NCBI GenBank assembly: GCA_031553915.1
Contig: JAVBKT010000013.1
Span: 1 to 43,297, forward strand
DNA: 43,297 bases
Direction of reading: 5' to 3'
From: HGM13862 sp031553915
Lineage (GTDB): Bacteria; Bacillota; Dehalobacteriia; UBA4068
Shown here: piece by piece, positions 25,934 to 34,660 of the stretch
How positions within the stretch are numbered: the stretch's first letter is position 1
How the letters are laid out: each line of letters begins with the position of its first letter
Program-made: the position numbers and the translations under genes
The notes under the pieces: model-generated
The model's input: the letters and a program-made list of their open reading frames with translations, nothing else
Told to the model about the DNA's origin: nothing
The model's database searches: none

Positions 25934-25983
25934 AAAAACCAAAGAGCGTCAGTATCATGTGATACTGACGCTCTTTGGTTTTT
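25934..25983. terminator. 24-bp perfect inverted repeat, bidirectional terminator
   Basis: Arms 25934-25957 and 25960-25983 are exact complements with a 2-base loop, and have AAAAA/TTTTT outer ends. This is the longest perfect stem in the window. It stops the minus-strand GNAT gene and the plus-strand pilus operon. Confidence 0.82.
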
Positions 25984-25993
25984 AGCTAGTCTT

Positions 25994-26743
25994 TCACTTT
26001 TTCAGTATTCTCTTTAAATAGGCAACATCTAATAAATTCACTGTCTCAAAATTCCCGTGATAGAAGACAGCCCAGTTATTGAAAACACAGGGCAATTCCT
26101 TTGCCTTTTGTAGCGTATCCACCTGAAGAAAGGCTACCGGAACATCATTTATTGAGCAATACTGCTTTATCCTCTCAATATTATTGTAGATATAAGGGCA
26201 TTGCATATCATAATAAATAGTTAACTCTTTATTTGCAATCTTTTGTTGCTTAGCATTTGCTGCGAAGCTTGGCCTTGTCCCATCAAAAGAAAGAGCGAGC
26301 AACTGATAGCCGCTATCAGTAGTATCAACAGCCCCAAAACCGAACTTCTTGGCAAAGGACTGGTCAGACAGCCAGGATTTTTGTTTTTTTGCTCCGAGCA
26401 TGCAGATGCCGGATTTACCCTTTGCTTTCGCATCAGCCAAACAGTACTCCATCAGCGCCTTTCCATACCCTTGTCCTTTGTGGCTAGCGGCAACCCATAA
26501 GCAATACAGATAATAATAGTTGTCCCCTGTTATGGGAACCCACGCTGTTTCCAGGGGAGCATATTCAATAAAAACCGTAGCCCTTTCATCTAGTTTTCTC
26601 AAGACATGGCCCTCTTTCAGGCGCTCGCAAAGCCATTGCCGCTTTGCCTCAACACCCGGATGCGGCTTTTTACTGCGGATGATACAGCATAAATGCTCGC
26701 TGCCAAGGTTTTCTGCTGTCAAGTTTACAAAATTCGTATTCAT
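25994..26743 (-). CDS. GNAT acetyltransferase with C-terminal YoaP domain
   Basis: The 249-residue protein has an N-terminal GNAT fold (about 1-150) with the acetyl-CoA loop in ASHKGQGYGKALME, and a C-terminal YoaP-like domain (about 170-249) with a thioredoxin-fold-like beginning (LTIYYDMQCPYIYNNIERI). Substrate unknown. I chose the ATG at 26743 (GAGGG about 7 bases upstream) over the GTG at 26761. It lies directly downstream of the radical SAM gene, with only 26 bases between, so it may belong to the same operon. Confidence 0.85.
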   Translation of the reverse strand: MNTNFVNLTAENLGSEHLCCIIRSKKPHPGVEAKRQWLCERLKEGHVLRKLDERATVFIEYAPLETAWVPITGDNYYYLYCLWVAASHKGQGYGKALMEYCLADAKAKGKSGICMLGAKKQKSWLSDQSFAKKFGFGAVDTTDSGYQLLALSFDGTRPSFAANAKQQKIANKELTIYYDMQCPYIYNNIERIKQYCSINDVPVAFLQVDTLQKAKELPCVFNNWAVFYHGNFETVNLLDVAYLKRILKK

Positions 26744-26769
26744 CTGCGCCCTCGCTTTCACGATTATAA

Positions 26770-27849
26770 CTAACGTGCATGTATCGCCAGCACCGCCTCC
26801 TCTTGTGCAAAAAGGGTACAGCCGCCGGTATGCACGTCCACCTTTTGCGCAAGATTTCTCAGCTCGGCAAAGTAATCGCTTTGCAGCACCTCCAGTATTG
26901 AACTGGTATGCAGATTATGCTTTGCGTGGGGCGCAAAGGGGCATGGCTCTGCGCCACCGGAGGCGTTGATGTGGAAAAAGCCGCGTCCGGACGCCAGACA
27001 ACCGCCCATAGCGGCTTCATCTCCCGGAAACGAAAGAATGACCATATCATCTATTTGTGCCCTCAGCGATGAAACCGCATTTTCCAACTGACGCAGTTCC
27101 TTGGGGCTGAGCGCGAGATATGTTGTATTTGCATCAACCGGCACATATTCAACAAAAAAAACGAGACCACAGCCGCCATTACTCAGCTCAGAGATGAATG
27201 ATGTGCTAACAACGGTATGCAGATTTTCAGCAGTAACCGTTATGGATGCGCCAAATAAAGCCCCTTGTTCCCGCAGACGGCACATGGCAGCGCTTACAGC
27301 CGCGTGTACACCTGCGCCCCGGCGTTCGTCAGTCGCTGCCGCATCACCCTCAATGCTGAAAACCGGGATTACATTTCGGTGCGCATCAAGAAGAGACAAA
27401 TAGCTCTCGTCGAGCATTGTTCCGTTCGTAAAGACAGGAAAAACGATATCTTTATTCTGCGCGGCAGTTTCGATCACGTCACGCCGTACAAACGGTTCTC
27501 CCCCGGCAAGCAGAATGAAGGGGATGCCTAGTTGCGCAGCCTCGGAAAAGATGGACTGCCACTTCTCGGCGCTGAGATCGGTCTTTGCCAAACCGCTGCC
27601 GCAGACACCACCCGCCCTAGCATAACAGCCGCTGCAATGCAAATTACACTGCGAGGTGACGCTGGCAATAAGAAAAGGGGGAATATGCGTACCGAGTTCC
27701 ACGTAGCGGTTTCTGATAGCAGCGCTTTTTTGGATCCGGGGCAGAATATGCGCGATAAAGGAACACCCCTTGCGATCTTTTATATAGTAGCGCGTCAGCG
27801 TTTTTACAATGGCGCCGATGCCCTGGTTAAGCATTGCGTTGAAATTCAT
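26770..27849 (-). CDS. Radical SAM protein
   Basis: The 359-residue protein has the [4Fe-4S] motif C68-x3-C72-x2-C75 (SQCNLHCSGCYARAG) at the head of a TIM-barrel domain, a GGEP-type SAM-binding segment (LLAGGEPFVRR), and a C-terminal part with further Cys residues (GGCLASGRG, EPCPFAPH), as in SPASM/twitch enzymes that carry extra clusters. The start ATG at 27849 overlaps the TetR stop (ATGA), so the two are coupled. Function is unknown; its control by TetR suggests a response to a small molecule. Confidence 0.87.
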   Translation of the reverse strand: MNFNAMLNQGIGAIVKTLTRYYIKDRKGCSFIAHILPRIQKSAAIRNRYVELGTHIPPFLIASVTSQCNLHCSGCYARAGGVCGSGLAKTDLSAEKWQSIFSEAAQLGIPFILLAGGEPFVRRDVIETAAQNKDIVFPVFTNGTMLDESYLSLLDAHRNVIPVFSIEGDAAATDERRGAGVHAAVSAAMCRLREQGALFGASITVTAENLHTVVSTSFISELSNGGCGLVFFVEYVPVDANTTYLALSPKELRQLENAVSSLRAQIDDMVILSFPGDEAAMGGCLASGRGFFHINASGGAEPCPFAPHAKHNLHTSSILEVLQSDYFAELRNLAQKVDVHTGGCTLFAQEEAVLAIHAR

Positions 27850-28484
27850 AGTCTTTCCTCGTTTCTTGTTTGGTATATGGCGGCAAACTGTTCTACATGC
27901 CGCATCAGCAGATCTATAGCCTCGTCCTCTCTCCCGGGCATGGTATCGTACTGACACAAAAGCAAGTAGAACGGCGCATAGAATTGCAGCGCAATGATCT
28001 CGGCTGGCCCACCCTTAAAGTAGCCCTGGGCAATCATTTCAGTAAAAAGCTGCGTCTGGAATTCGATGGCTGAATCAGTGAACCAGCTGCGAAAGGTTCC
28101 CTTCGCATTAGGATTCCTGTACTGTTCAATCATCAGCAGCCTGCGGAAGCGGGATGCCTTAGCGTCCTTGATAAAAAAGAGAAAAATGGACTTACAGGCC
28201 TCCTTGAGCCAGACCAGGTCGTTGCGTCCATATTCGGCAGCAATTTTTTGTATCTCGCCCTGCGGCAGATGATAAACAGCCATCGTCTCGTCAAAGCGCG
28301 CGTTCATCTCCGCAAGCAAAGAGTCATAGATGTCCTGCTTGCTCTTAAAATGCTTGTACAGCGAGCTGTCCTTGATTCCTACAGCACCGGCGATATCCTT
28401 CACACTCACGCCGTCGAAGCCATTTATAGAGAACAGATTTAGCGCTTCATCCAGAATAAGCTGTTTAGTATCTCTTTTTCCCAT
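27846..28484 (-). CDS. TetR-family regulator
   Basis: The 212-residue protein has an N-terminal helix-turn-helix (about 8-50: ILDEALNLFSINGFDGVSVKDIA, then SSLYKHFKSKQDIYD) and a variable helical ligand domain. GGAGG lies 6 bases before the ATG at 28484; longer starts have no such site. It heads the operon with the radical SAM gene. The large palindrome in its promoter spacer is the expected site of autorepression. Ligand unknown. Confidence 0.9.
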   Translation of the reverse strand: MGKRDTKQLILDEALNLFSINGFDGVSVKDIAGAVGIKDSSLYKHFKSKQDIYDSLLAEMNARFDETMAVYHLPQGEIQKIAAEYGRNDLVWLKEACKSIFLFFIKDAKASRFRRLLMIEQYRNPNAKGTFRSWFTDSAIEFQTQLFTEMIAQGYFKGGPAEIIALQFYAPFYLLLCQYDTMPGREDEAIDLLMRHVEQFAAIYQTRNEERL

Positions 28485-28502
28485 AGTTCCTCCCAATAGT
28501 CG

Positions 28503-28543
28503 GCTAGTAAATGCTAGCTTTATTATAGCTAGCATTTACTAGC
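28503..28543. promoter_or_regulatory. 17-bp inverted repeat, TetR operator
   Basis: Arms 28503-28519 and 28527-28543 are perfect complements around a 7-base centre; each arm itself contains CTAG-N6-CTAG. The repeat covers the spacer and -10 of the TetR gene promoter, so binding would block polymerase. Confidence 0.85.
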
Positions 28544-28550
28544 TTGTCAA
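28522..28550 (-). promoter_or_regulatory. Consensus promoter of the TetR/radical SAM operon
   Basis: TTGACA (28550-28545) and TATAAT (28527-28522) on the minus strand, 17 bases apart, an exact sigma-A consensus overlapped by the palindrome. Confidence 0.9.
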
Positions 28551-28720
28551 GAAAAATATCTGTATTCTTTCCAAATTCGGTTCACCTTGACCGAAACTTT
28601 CTTATATTCGGGCCTGTTTGCGCATAGAAATAAGGACTTTCCGAGATCACTCTCAAAAAGTCCTTCAGGCTGCCTGCGCACTGGCCTTGAGGCGCTAGTG
28701 TACAGATTAACCATTATTTT

Positions 28721-28805
28721 TGGTGCGGGTGACAGGGGTTGAACCTGCACGCCTTGCGGCACTAGATCCTAAGTCTAGCACGTCTGCCAATTCCGCCACA
28801 CCCGC
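28721..28805 (-). tRNA. tRNA-Leu (anticodon TAG)
   Basis: Read on the minus strand, the 85-base gene includes an encoded CCA. The acceptor stem GCGGGTG pairs with CACCCGC, the anticodon stem CTAGA pairs with TCTAG around loop CTTAGGA (anticodon TAG), a long variable arm is present, and the T-arm has GTTCAAC. It reads CUA, and by wobble other CUN codons. Confidence 0.97.
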
Positions 28806-28841
28806 ATATCACCGCTTTTGTTTGGCAAAAGCAGCTTTATT

Positions 28842-28870
28842 ATTATACCGAAAACACAAAAAAAAGTAAA
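28842..28870 (-). promoter_or_regulatory. Promoter of tRNA-Leu
   Basis: TTTACT (28870-28865) and TATAAT (28847-28842), minus strand, with a 17-base spacer, 36 bases ahead of the tRNA. Confidence 0.75.
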
Positions 28871-28978
28871 GGGTGAAAAGGCAAATATTAATAATATCGC
28901 TGTTTAGCTCTTTTCATAAAAATGCCTTTGTGCTATAGTTATGCTATAGCAAACAACTGGAGCTTATGGAGAGATATT

Positions 28979-29941
28979 ATGGCCTTAAAAGAACAATTAC
29001 TGCTGGAACTAGAAACTAACAGGGGCGCAGCTATCTCCGGCCAAAGCCTGGCTGACAAATTTGGCGTTTCCCGCAACGCCGTCTGGAAGGCTGTCACTGC
29101 CCTGCGCAAAGAGGGCTATCAGATCCTCTCCCGCACCAACAGCGGCTATCAGCTGGCTGATGACTGTGATGTGGTCTCTGCCGCTGCCATTAAGGCTTAT
29201 TTGCCCCAGCAGCTGGCTGATCTCACTATTCTCACCTACAAAGAGATTGACTCCACTAATAACGAGGCTAAACGCCTGATCAGCGCTGGGTTAAGCGATG
29301 TTGCTCTAATTATTGCGCAAAGGCAAAGCGAAGGCCGCGGCCGGCAGGGGCGCAGTTTTTATTCGCCTGAGCATGGCGGTATATATCTCAGCCTGATAAT
29401 CCACCCCAACACCGCGATAACCAAGGCCATGTCAATCACAACTATGGCTGCTGTGGCTGTGGCCGAAGCCATAGAAAAAATGACCGGTGAGCCAACTGAG
29501 ATTAAGTGGGTTAATGATCTTTTTTATCAGGGGAAAAAGATTTGCGGCATCCTCACTGAGGCTGTCACCGACCTGGAAGGGGCGCTTGTGCAAAGCGTTA
29601 TTATCGGCATTGGCATTAATATTGGCACTGTTTTTCCCGAGCAATTGCAGGAGATCGCCAGCTGCCTGCCATCGCAAAGCATCAACCGCAATCAGCTGAT
29701 TGCGGAGATCGCCTCTAGCTTATACCGAATGATCAGCAATGCTGATGATAAAGAATACTTACAAAGCTACCGGCAGCATTCTTTAGTCCTCGGCAAAGAG
29801 ATTAATTATCTGCAAAACGGCGAAACTTATCACGGCACTGCGCTGGATATCGATGATAATGGCGGCTTAATCGTCCGCCTGCCAGACGGCAGTCAAACCA
29901 TCCTCAGCAGCGGTGAAATATCCCTACGTCTCGCAAAATAA
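28979..29941 (+). CDS. birA: Biotin-protein ligase / biotin repressor
   Basis: The 320-residue bifunctional protein has an N-terminal winged helix (about 1-65, with SGQSLADKFGVSRNAVWKAV), a catalytic domain with the biotinyl-AMP loop GRGRQGRSF (near 119), KWVNDLFYQGKKICGILTE and a small C-terminal SH3-like domain. It activates biotin with ATP and attaches it to the carboxylase carrier lysine; the DNA-binding part implies repression of biotin genes. I chose ATG at 28979 (GGAGAG about 8 bases upstream). It is a single gene, with a terminator shared with the leu operon. Confidence 0.95.
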   Translation: MALKEQLLLELETNRGAAISGQSLADKFGVSRNAVWKAVTALRKEGYQILSRTNSGYQLADDCDVVSAAAIKAYLPQQLADLTILTYKEIDSTNNEAKRLISAGLSDVALIIAQRQSEGRGRQGRSFYSPEHGGIYLSLIIHPNTAITKAMSITTMAAVAVAEAIEKMTGEPTEIKWVNDLFYQGKKICGILTEAVTDLEGALVQSVIIGIGINIGTVFPEQLQEIASCLPSQSINRNQLIAEIASSLYRMISNADDKEYLQSYRQHSLVLGKEINYLQNGETYHGTALDIDDNGGLIVRLPDGSQTILSSGEISLRLAK

Positions 29942-29961
29942 AATACTACTTGTAACTGAGC

Positions 29962-29988
29962 AAAAAGAGCAGCTTTGCTGCTCTTTTT
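29962..29988. terminator. Terminator between birA and leuB
   Basis: A perfect 12-bp stem (29962-29973 with 29977-29988), with A and T runs, serves the convergent genes. Confidence 0.88.
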
Positions 29989-31070
29989 TATATTTCAGCC
30001 AAGATTAGCTCTGCCATTTGCCTGGCGCCGATTGCCCTCTCCCCTGGCGCGGCAATATCGGCGGTGCGGTAGCCTTGGCTAAGCACCTTGGCTACTGCCT
30101 GCTCAATAGCTTTCGCTGCCTGCTCCAAGCCATAGCTATAACGGATCAGCATCGAGCAGGACAAGATCGTCGCGCAGGGGTTGGCCATATTTTTACCGGC
30201 CAAATCAGGCGCAGAGCCATGAATCGGCTCATAAACGCCGGGCTGGCCCTCCTCTCCCAGGCTGGCGGAAGGCAGCATACCAATTGACCCAGTCAGCATG
30301 CTGGCCAGATCAGAGAGAATATCGCCAAACATATTGCTGGTAAGGATGACGTCAAACTGATGCGGATCCCGCACCAGCTGCATCGCCGCATTATCAACAT
30401 AGATATGCTCCACGCTGACGCCGCCGGCTTTAGCTACCTCGTCAGTAACTATTCTCCGCCACAAGCGGGACGAGGCCAGAACATTGGCTTTATCCACAGA
30501 GATAATCTTGCCCGACCTGTTCTTCGCCGCTTTGATGGCCACCTGGGCAATGCGGCGTATTTCTTCTTCATTGTAAATCTCCGTATCATAGGCTTCCACA
30601 ATACCCGCCGCGTTAATTCTTTCTTGGCGCGGGCCAAAATAAATGCCCCCGGTCAGCTCACGTACCAACAAAATATCCAGAGAATCACCTAGAATATCCG
30701 CGCGCAGGGGTGAGGCGTCCCGCAAAGGCTGATAAATAATGGCCGGACGCAGATTAGCATACAAATTAAGGCTGGCGCGCATTTTGAGCAGCCCTGTCTC
30801 TGGCCTGCTCTCTGTCGGTAAATCATCCCATTTATGGCCGCCCACCGCGCCCAGCAAAACCGCGTCAGCGGCTTTGAGCATAGCGTCTGTTTGCTGCGGA
30901 TAAGGGTTGCCAACGGCATCAATGGCTGCACCGCCGATCAGGGCCTCTTGATACTCAACTTCCCTGCCTGCCTGCGCCAAAGCCTTGGTCAGCACCGGCA
31001 AGGCAGCTGCGATAATTTCCGGGCCAATACCATCTCCCGCTAAAACAGCAATTTGACATTTTCTCATCAT
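29988..31070 (-). CDS. leuB: 3-isopropylmalate dehydrogenase
   Basis: The 360-residue cytosolic enzyme oxidises and decarboxylates 3-isopropylmalate to 2-ketoisocaproate with NAD, the last step before transamination to leucine. Visible blocks: LAGDGIGPEI at the start, LLGAVGG, VDKANVL and SNMFGDILSDLASML. Length is normal for the family. The start ATG at 31070 overlaps the leuD stop; a second ATG at 31067 has better spacing (7 bases) from GAGG, so the true protein may be one residue shorter. It is the last gene of leuA-leuC-leuD-leuB. Confidence 0.96.
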   Translation of the reverse strand: MMRKCQIAVLAGDGIGPEIIAAALPVLTKALAQAGREVEYQEALIGGAAIDAVGNPYPQQTDAMLKAADAVLLGAVGGHKWDDLPTESRPETGLLKMRASLNLYANLRPAIIYQPLRDASPLRADILGDSLDILLVRELTGGIYFGPRQERINAAGIVEAYDTEIYNEEEIRRIAQVAIKAAKNRSGKIISVDKANVLASSRLWRRIVTDEVAKAGGVSVEHIYVDNAAMQLVRDPHQFDVILTSNMFGDILSDLASMLTGSIGMLPSASLGEEGQPGVYEPIHGSAPDLAGKNMANPCATILSCSMLIRYSYGLEQAAKAIEQAVAKVLSQGYRTADIAAPGERAIGARQMAELILAEI

Positions 31071-31567
31071 TTAACCTCTTCCAGCTTAGCTTTGGTATAG
31101 TGTATCAAACCGCCCGCGTCAATCAGCTTTTGCATAAATGGCGCAAAAGGAGCGGTTTGCCAGGTCTTGCCAGTGGTTTCATCGGTAATGATGCCCTGAT
31201 CCAGATCAACAGTGACGCTATCGCCGTTCTTGATTTGTCCGCTGATGCCGTCTATTTCCAAGACAGGCAGGCCGATATTAATGGCGTTTCTGAAGAAAAT
31301 TTTGGCAAAGCTCTCGGCGATCACACAAGAGACGCCGCTGGCTTTGATGGCGATTGGCGCATGCTCGCGCGAGGAGCCGCAGCCAAAATTGCGCCCGCCA
31401 ATCACAATATCCCCTTTTTGCACCTTTTGGACAAAATCTGTGTCCAGATCTTCAAAGCAATGCTGCGCCAAAAAATCAGCATCACTGTCATTCAAATAGC
31501 GCGCGGGAATGATTACATCGGTATTAATATGATCACCATAACAATGCGCTTTTCCTTGTAAAATCAT
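31067..31567 (-). CDS. leuD: 3-isopropylmalate dehydratase, small subunit
   Basis: This 166-residue protein is the short form of LeuD that pairs with a 420-residue LeuC. The segment GRNFGCGSSREHAPIAIKASG is the aconitase-swivel signature. With LeuC it isomerises 2-isopropylmalate to 3-isopropylmalate. I chose ATG at 31567 because GGAGG lies 8 bases upstream; the longer frame to 31729 overlaps leuC and has no site. Its stop overlaps the leuB start (ATGA), so translation is coupled. Confidence 0.96.
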   Translation of the reverse strand: MILQGKAHCYGDHINTDVIIPARYLNDSDADFLAQHCFEDLDTDFVQKVQKGDIVIGGRNFGCGSSREHAPIAIKASGVSCVIAESFAKIFFRNAINIGLPVLEIDGISGQIKNGDSVTVDLDQGIITDETTGKTWQTAPFAPFMQKLIDAGGLIHYTKAKLEEVK

Positions 31568-31601
31568 CCTTTTCCTCCTCTTTTGCCAAATTGGCTTCTC
31601 T

Positions 31602-32870
31602 TTACAGATGCTGCGGTCCGCAAATAATACCGGCAACTGCTGACGCTGCCGCCACAGCAGGCGAGGACAAATAGACCTCGCTCTTGGGATCGCCCATGCG
31701 GCCGACAAAATTGCGATTAGTGGTGGCAATAGCGCGCTCCCCTGCCGCCAAAATACCCATGTAGCCGCCGAGGCACGGGCCGCAAGTGGGGGTAGAAACA
31801 GCCGCGCCCGCCTCGATAAAGATATCCATCAGCCCCTCCTTGACGCATTGCTGCCATACTTCTTGCGTAGCTGGGATAATAATCAGGCGCATATCCTTAT
31901 CCACAGTACGGCCTTTCAGCACTGCCGCGGCCTGGCGCATATCAGAAATGCGGCCATTGGTGCAGCTGCCGATCACTGCCTGATCCACTTTGATTTTTTG
32001 GCTATAAGCATCCTCAATATCATGCACGTTTTCCGGCAAATGCGGGAAAGCGACGCTCATGGGGATTTGGTTCAGATCAAAATAGTATTCCGCCAGATAA
32101 TGAGCGTCGTCATCCGCGGTATAAGTCGCGCCGCATGAGCCGGCGTGCTGCTTCACATATTCCAACACCAGCTCATCCACGGGGAAAATGCCGTTTTTAG
32201 CCCCTGCCTCAGTGGCCATATTGGCAATGGTCAGCCGCTCATCAAGACTGATATTGGCCACGCCGCTGCCCGTAAATTCCATGGACAGATAGCGCGCTCC
32301 CTCTACGCCGATTTTGCCGATCAGATAGAGAATAAAATCTTTGCCGGTGACGCCCTCGCTAAATGTGCCGCTGACATTGATTTTTATCGCATCCGGCACC
32401 TTAAACCAGCAGGTGCCCAGCGCCAGAGCAGAGGCAAAATCCGTACTGCCAACACCGGTGGAAAACGCTCCCAAAGCTCCATAAGTGCAGGTATGTGAAT
32501 CCGCGCCGATAATACAGTCGCCCGGCTTGACCAGGCCCTTTTCCGGCAGCAAGGCATGCTCAATGCCCATGCGGCCAATTTCAAAATAATTGGCAATGCC
32601 CATTTCCCGGGCAAATTCTCTGGTCTCCTTGGCTTGCACCGCAGAGGCAATGTCTTTATTCGGCGTAAAGTGATCCGGCACCAAGGCGATTTTGTTGGGA
32701 TCAAAAACCTTGGTGGCGCCTGTTTTACGGAACTCTTTAATCGCGAGAGGCGCGGTGATATCATTAGCCAGGGCCATATCAACGCTACACTCAACCAATT
32801 CCCCTGCCGCTACCCTCTCCCGGCCACAATGCGCAGCCAATATTTTTTGTGTCATTGTCATCCCTGTCAT
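31602..32870 (-). CDS. leuC: 3-isopropylmalate dehydratase, large subunit
   Basis: The 422-residue [4Fe-4S] aconitase-family subunit has cluster ligands in GSCTNGR and CGPCLGG. Substrate-side motifs include DSHTCTYGALG and IGRMGIEH. This length is that of the short LeuC form found in Clostridia, Thermotoga and archaea, rather than the about 466-residue enterobacterial form; the short LeuD fits. GGAG is about 10 bases before the ATG. It follows leuA by 40 bases. Confidence 0.96.
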   Translation of the reverse strand: MTGMTMTQKILAAHCGRERVAAGELVECSVDMALANDITAPLAIKEFRKTGATKVFDPNKIALVPDHFTPNKDIASAVQAKETREFAREMGIANYFEIGRMGIEHALLPEKGLVKPGDCIIGADSHTCTYGALGAFSTGVGSTDFASALALGTCWFKVPDAIKINVSGTFSEGVTGKDFILYLIGKIGVEGARYLSMEFTGSGVANISLDERLTIANMATEAGAKNGIFPVDELVLEYVKQHAGSCGATYTADDDAHYLAEYYFDLNQIPMSVAFPHLPENVHDIEDAYSQKIKVDQAVIGSCTNGRISDMRQAAAVLKGRTVDKDMRLIIIPATQEVWQQCVKEGLMDIFIEAGAAVSTPTCGPCLGGYMGILAAGERAIATTNRNFVGRMGDPKSEVYLSSPAVAAASAVAGIICGPQHL

Positions 32871-32910
32871 TAATCCATCTCCAATCTCATCAAAACTATT
32901 TGCTTTTTTG

Positions 32911-34449
32911 CTATTTGCTTTCTAGTTGCGGCTTTTGCATACCCGCTTCCAGCAAGGTGCGGTTGATAGCATCTACATAAGCGCGCATACTTGCTTCTAT
33001 GACATCTGTCGATAATCCCTTGCCGGAATAGATATTGTCCTCATATTTCACCTTAACGCGCACCTCACCCAAAGCGTCTTTGCCCTCGGTCACAGCGGCC
33101 AGATTATACGATTCCAAGGTGATCGGCATCTGTACTATCTTATCAATAGCCTTAAAGGAGGCGTCAACAGGACCGTCGCCAATAGCAACCTCCGACAAAG
33201 TCTCACCCTCTTTGGATAAAGAAATACAGGCCGTGGACTGAATCTTGTTGCCGCTTTGCAGCTGGAAAGATTCCAACTGATAGACCTGCGGAATATCCGC
33301 TATTCTCGTGCCGACAATAGCGTCTATATCCATCTCGGTCACATCTTTCTTGCGGTCAGCCAACACCTTAAACCTTTCAAAAGCGCGGTTGATCTCATTA
33401 TCGCAAAGATGATAGCCCATTTCTTCCAATCTTTGTACAAAGGCATGGCGTCCGGAATGCTTGCCGAGCACAATATTATTGACTGCCAGGCCAATAGATT
33501 CCGGCGTCATGATTTCATAGGTGGCGCGGTTAGCCATCACCCCATGCTGATGAATGCCTGATTCGTGACGAAAAGCATTAGCGCCGACAATTGGCTTATT
33601 CCCGGGGATAGCCTCACCGGTCAAGCTGGATACCAGCTTGCTGAGGCGGTATATTTTGGTGGTATCAATATCCACCTGATATTGATAAATATCCTGGCGC
33701 GTCTGCAAAATCATCACCAATTCTTCCAGGGCAGCATTACCGGCGCGCTCGCCAATACCGTTAATCGTGCATTCGATCTGTCTGGCGCCGCCGCCTAAAG
33801 CAGCCAGGGAATTGGGCACTGCCAAACCCAAATCATTATGGCAATGCGTGGACATGATCGCCTGATCAATATTTGCGACATTATTCCTCACCCCGTCAAA
33901 CAATTCAAAAATCTCCTGCGGCGTGCAATAGCCGACAGTATCTGGAATATTGACAGTGGTGGCGCCGGCAGCAATGGCAGCCTGCAATACCTGATACAAA
34001 AAAGCTCTGTCGCTGCGGCCGGCGTCTTCGGCGGAAAACTCCACATCTGCAGTAAAGGTTTTGGCATATTTGACTGCTTCTATCGTCCGCTCCAGCACCT
34101 GTTCCCTGCTCATTTGCAATTTATACTGCATATGCAGATCAGAGGTGGCGATAAAAACATGAATGCGCGGCGCCGCCGCCTTTTTCAGTGCTTCGGCAGC
34201 CTTATCAATATCACCTTTAACCGAGCGGCACAATCCGGCCACGCTACAGTTTTTCACCTTTTCGGCAATGGCAGCTACCGCCTCAAAATCCCCCGGGCTG
34301 GCAGCCGGGAAACCGGCCTCAATACAATCCACGCCCAAGCCTTCCAGCTGGCGGGCAATTTCCACCTTTTCTTTGATATTAAGGTTAATCCCCGGCGCCT
34401 GCTCGCCGTCTCTTAATGTAGTATCGAAAAAATAAATTTTCTCAGCCAT
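32911..34449 (-). CDS. leuA: 2-isopropylmalate synthase
   Basis: The 512-residue protein condenses acetyl-CoA with 2-ketoisovalerate, the committed step of leucine synthesis. An N-terminal TIM barrel (1-275) has DTTLRDGEQAPG and the metal-binding STHCHNDLG. A C-terminal allosteric domain (about 385-505, including GDGPVDASFKAID) binds leucine for feedback inhibition. GGAGAG lies before the ATG. Transcription is controlled by the leader peptide and hairpin just upstream. Confidence 0.97.
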   Translation of the reverse strand: MAEKIYFFDTTLRDGEQAPGINLNIKEKVEIARQLEGLGVDCIEAGFPAASPGDFEAVAAIAEKVKNCSVAGLCRSVKGDIDKAAEALKKAAAPRIHVFIATSDLHMQYKLQMSREQVLERTIEAVKYAKTFTADVEFSAEDAGRSDRAFLYQVLQAAIAAGATTVNIPDTVGYCTPQEIFELFDGVRNNVANIDQAIMSTHCHNDLGLAVPNSLAALGGGARQIECTINGIGERAGNAALEELVMILQTRQDIYQYQVDIDTTKIYRLSKLVSSLTGEAIPGNKPIVGANAFRHESGIHQHGVMANRATYEIMTPESIGLAVNNIVLGKHSGRHAFVQRLEEMGYHLCDNEINRAFERFKVLADRKKDVTEMDIDAIVGTRIADIPQVYQLESFQLQSGNKIQSTACISLSKEGETLSEVAIGDGPVDASFKAIDKIVQMPITLESYNLAAVTEGKDALGEVRVKVKYEDNIYSGKGLSTDVIEASMRAYVDAINRTLLEAGMQKPQLESK

Positions 34450-34481
34450 TTTTTTCTCTCCTCAAAGTTTAATTATAGTCA

Positions 34482-34516
34482 TAAAAAAATCCTGCCTCGC
34501 AACCGCAAGGCAGGAT
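34482..34516 (-). terminator. Attenuator terminator of the leu operon
   Basis: On the minus strand a stem of at least 9 bp (34516-34508 with 34497-34489, extended by inner pairs) is followed by seven T, 33 bases before the leuA start. It lies 29 bases after the leader-peptide stop. A terminator placed in front of its own operon is the mark of attenuation. Confidence 0.9.
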
Positions 34517-34545
34517 ATAGATTACAAAACGTAAACGTTCTTGTT

Positions 34546-34632
34546 TTAACCCATAGCCGGATAAGCCCTTGTGGATGCGGAAATCGCAGGGATTAGGTTT
34601 AGGCATAGGCTTAGCAAGTTAAAATTGTACAT
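34546..34632 (-). CDS. leu operon leader peptide, 28 residues, Leu-rich
   Basis: AAGGAG (34644-34639) is 6 bases before the ATG at 34632. The peptide begins MYNFNLLSLCLNLIP: five Leu in eight positions, at 6, 7, 9, 11 and 13, coded TTG-CTA then CTA three more times. It ends before a terminator that precedes leuA. This is the plan of leuL-type attenuators: when charged tRNA-Leu is scarce, the ribosome stalls at the Leu codons and the terminator does not form. The tRNA-Leu(TAG) gene in this window reads CTA. Attenuation is inferred; the ORF, codons and hairpin are directly seen. Confidence 0.85.
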   Translation of the reverse strand: MYNFNLLSLCLNLIPAISASTRAYPAMG

Positions 34633-34660
34633 GAAAGACTCCTTAATATGATTCGCTTAC

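Noticed and set aside
25761..25958. 65-codon minus-strand frame
   Set aside because: It starts inside the 24-bp terminator hairpin and has no ribosome site; the 27-codon frame in another phase has the better site.
28632..28665. 9-bp stem between the TetR operator and tRNA-Leu
   Set aside because: A stem exists but has no T-run on either strand, and a 16-base loop; I cannot assign a role.
30018..34435. Long plus-strand frames over leuA-leuB
   Set aside because: They are antisense to well-identified enzymes; their codon pattern is the mirror of the real genes.
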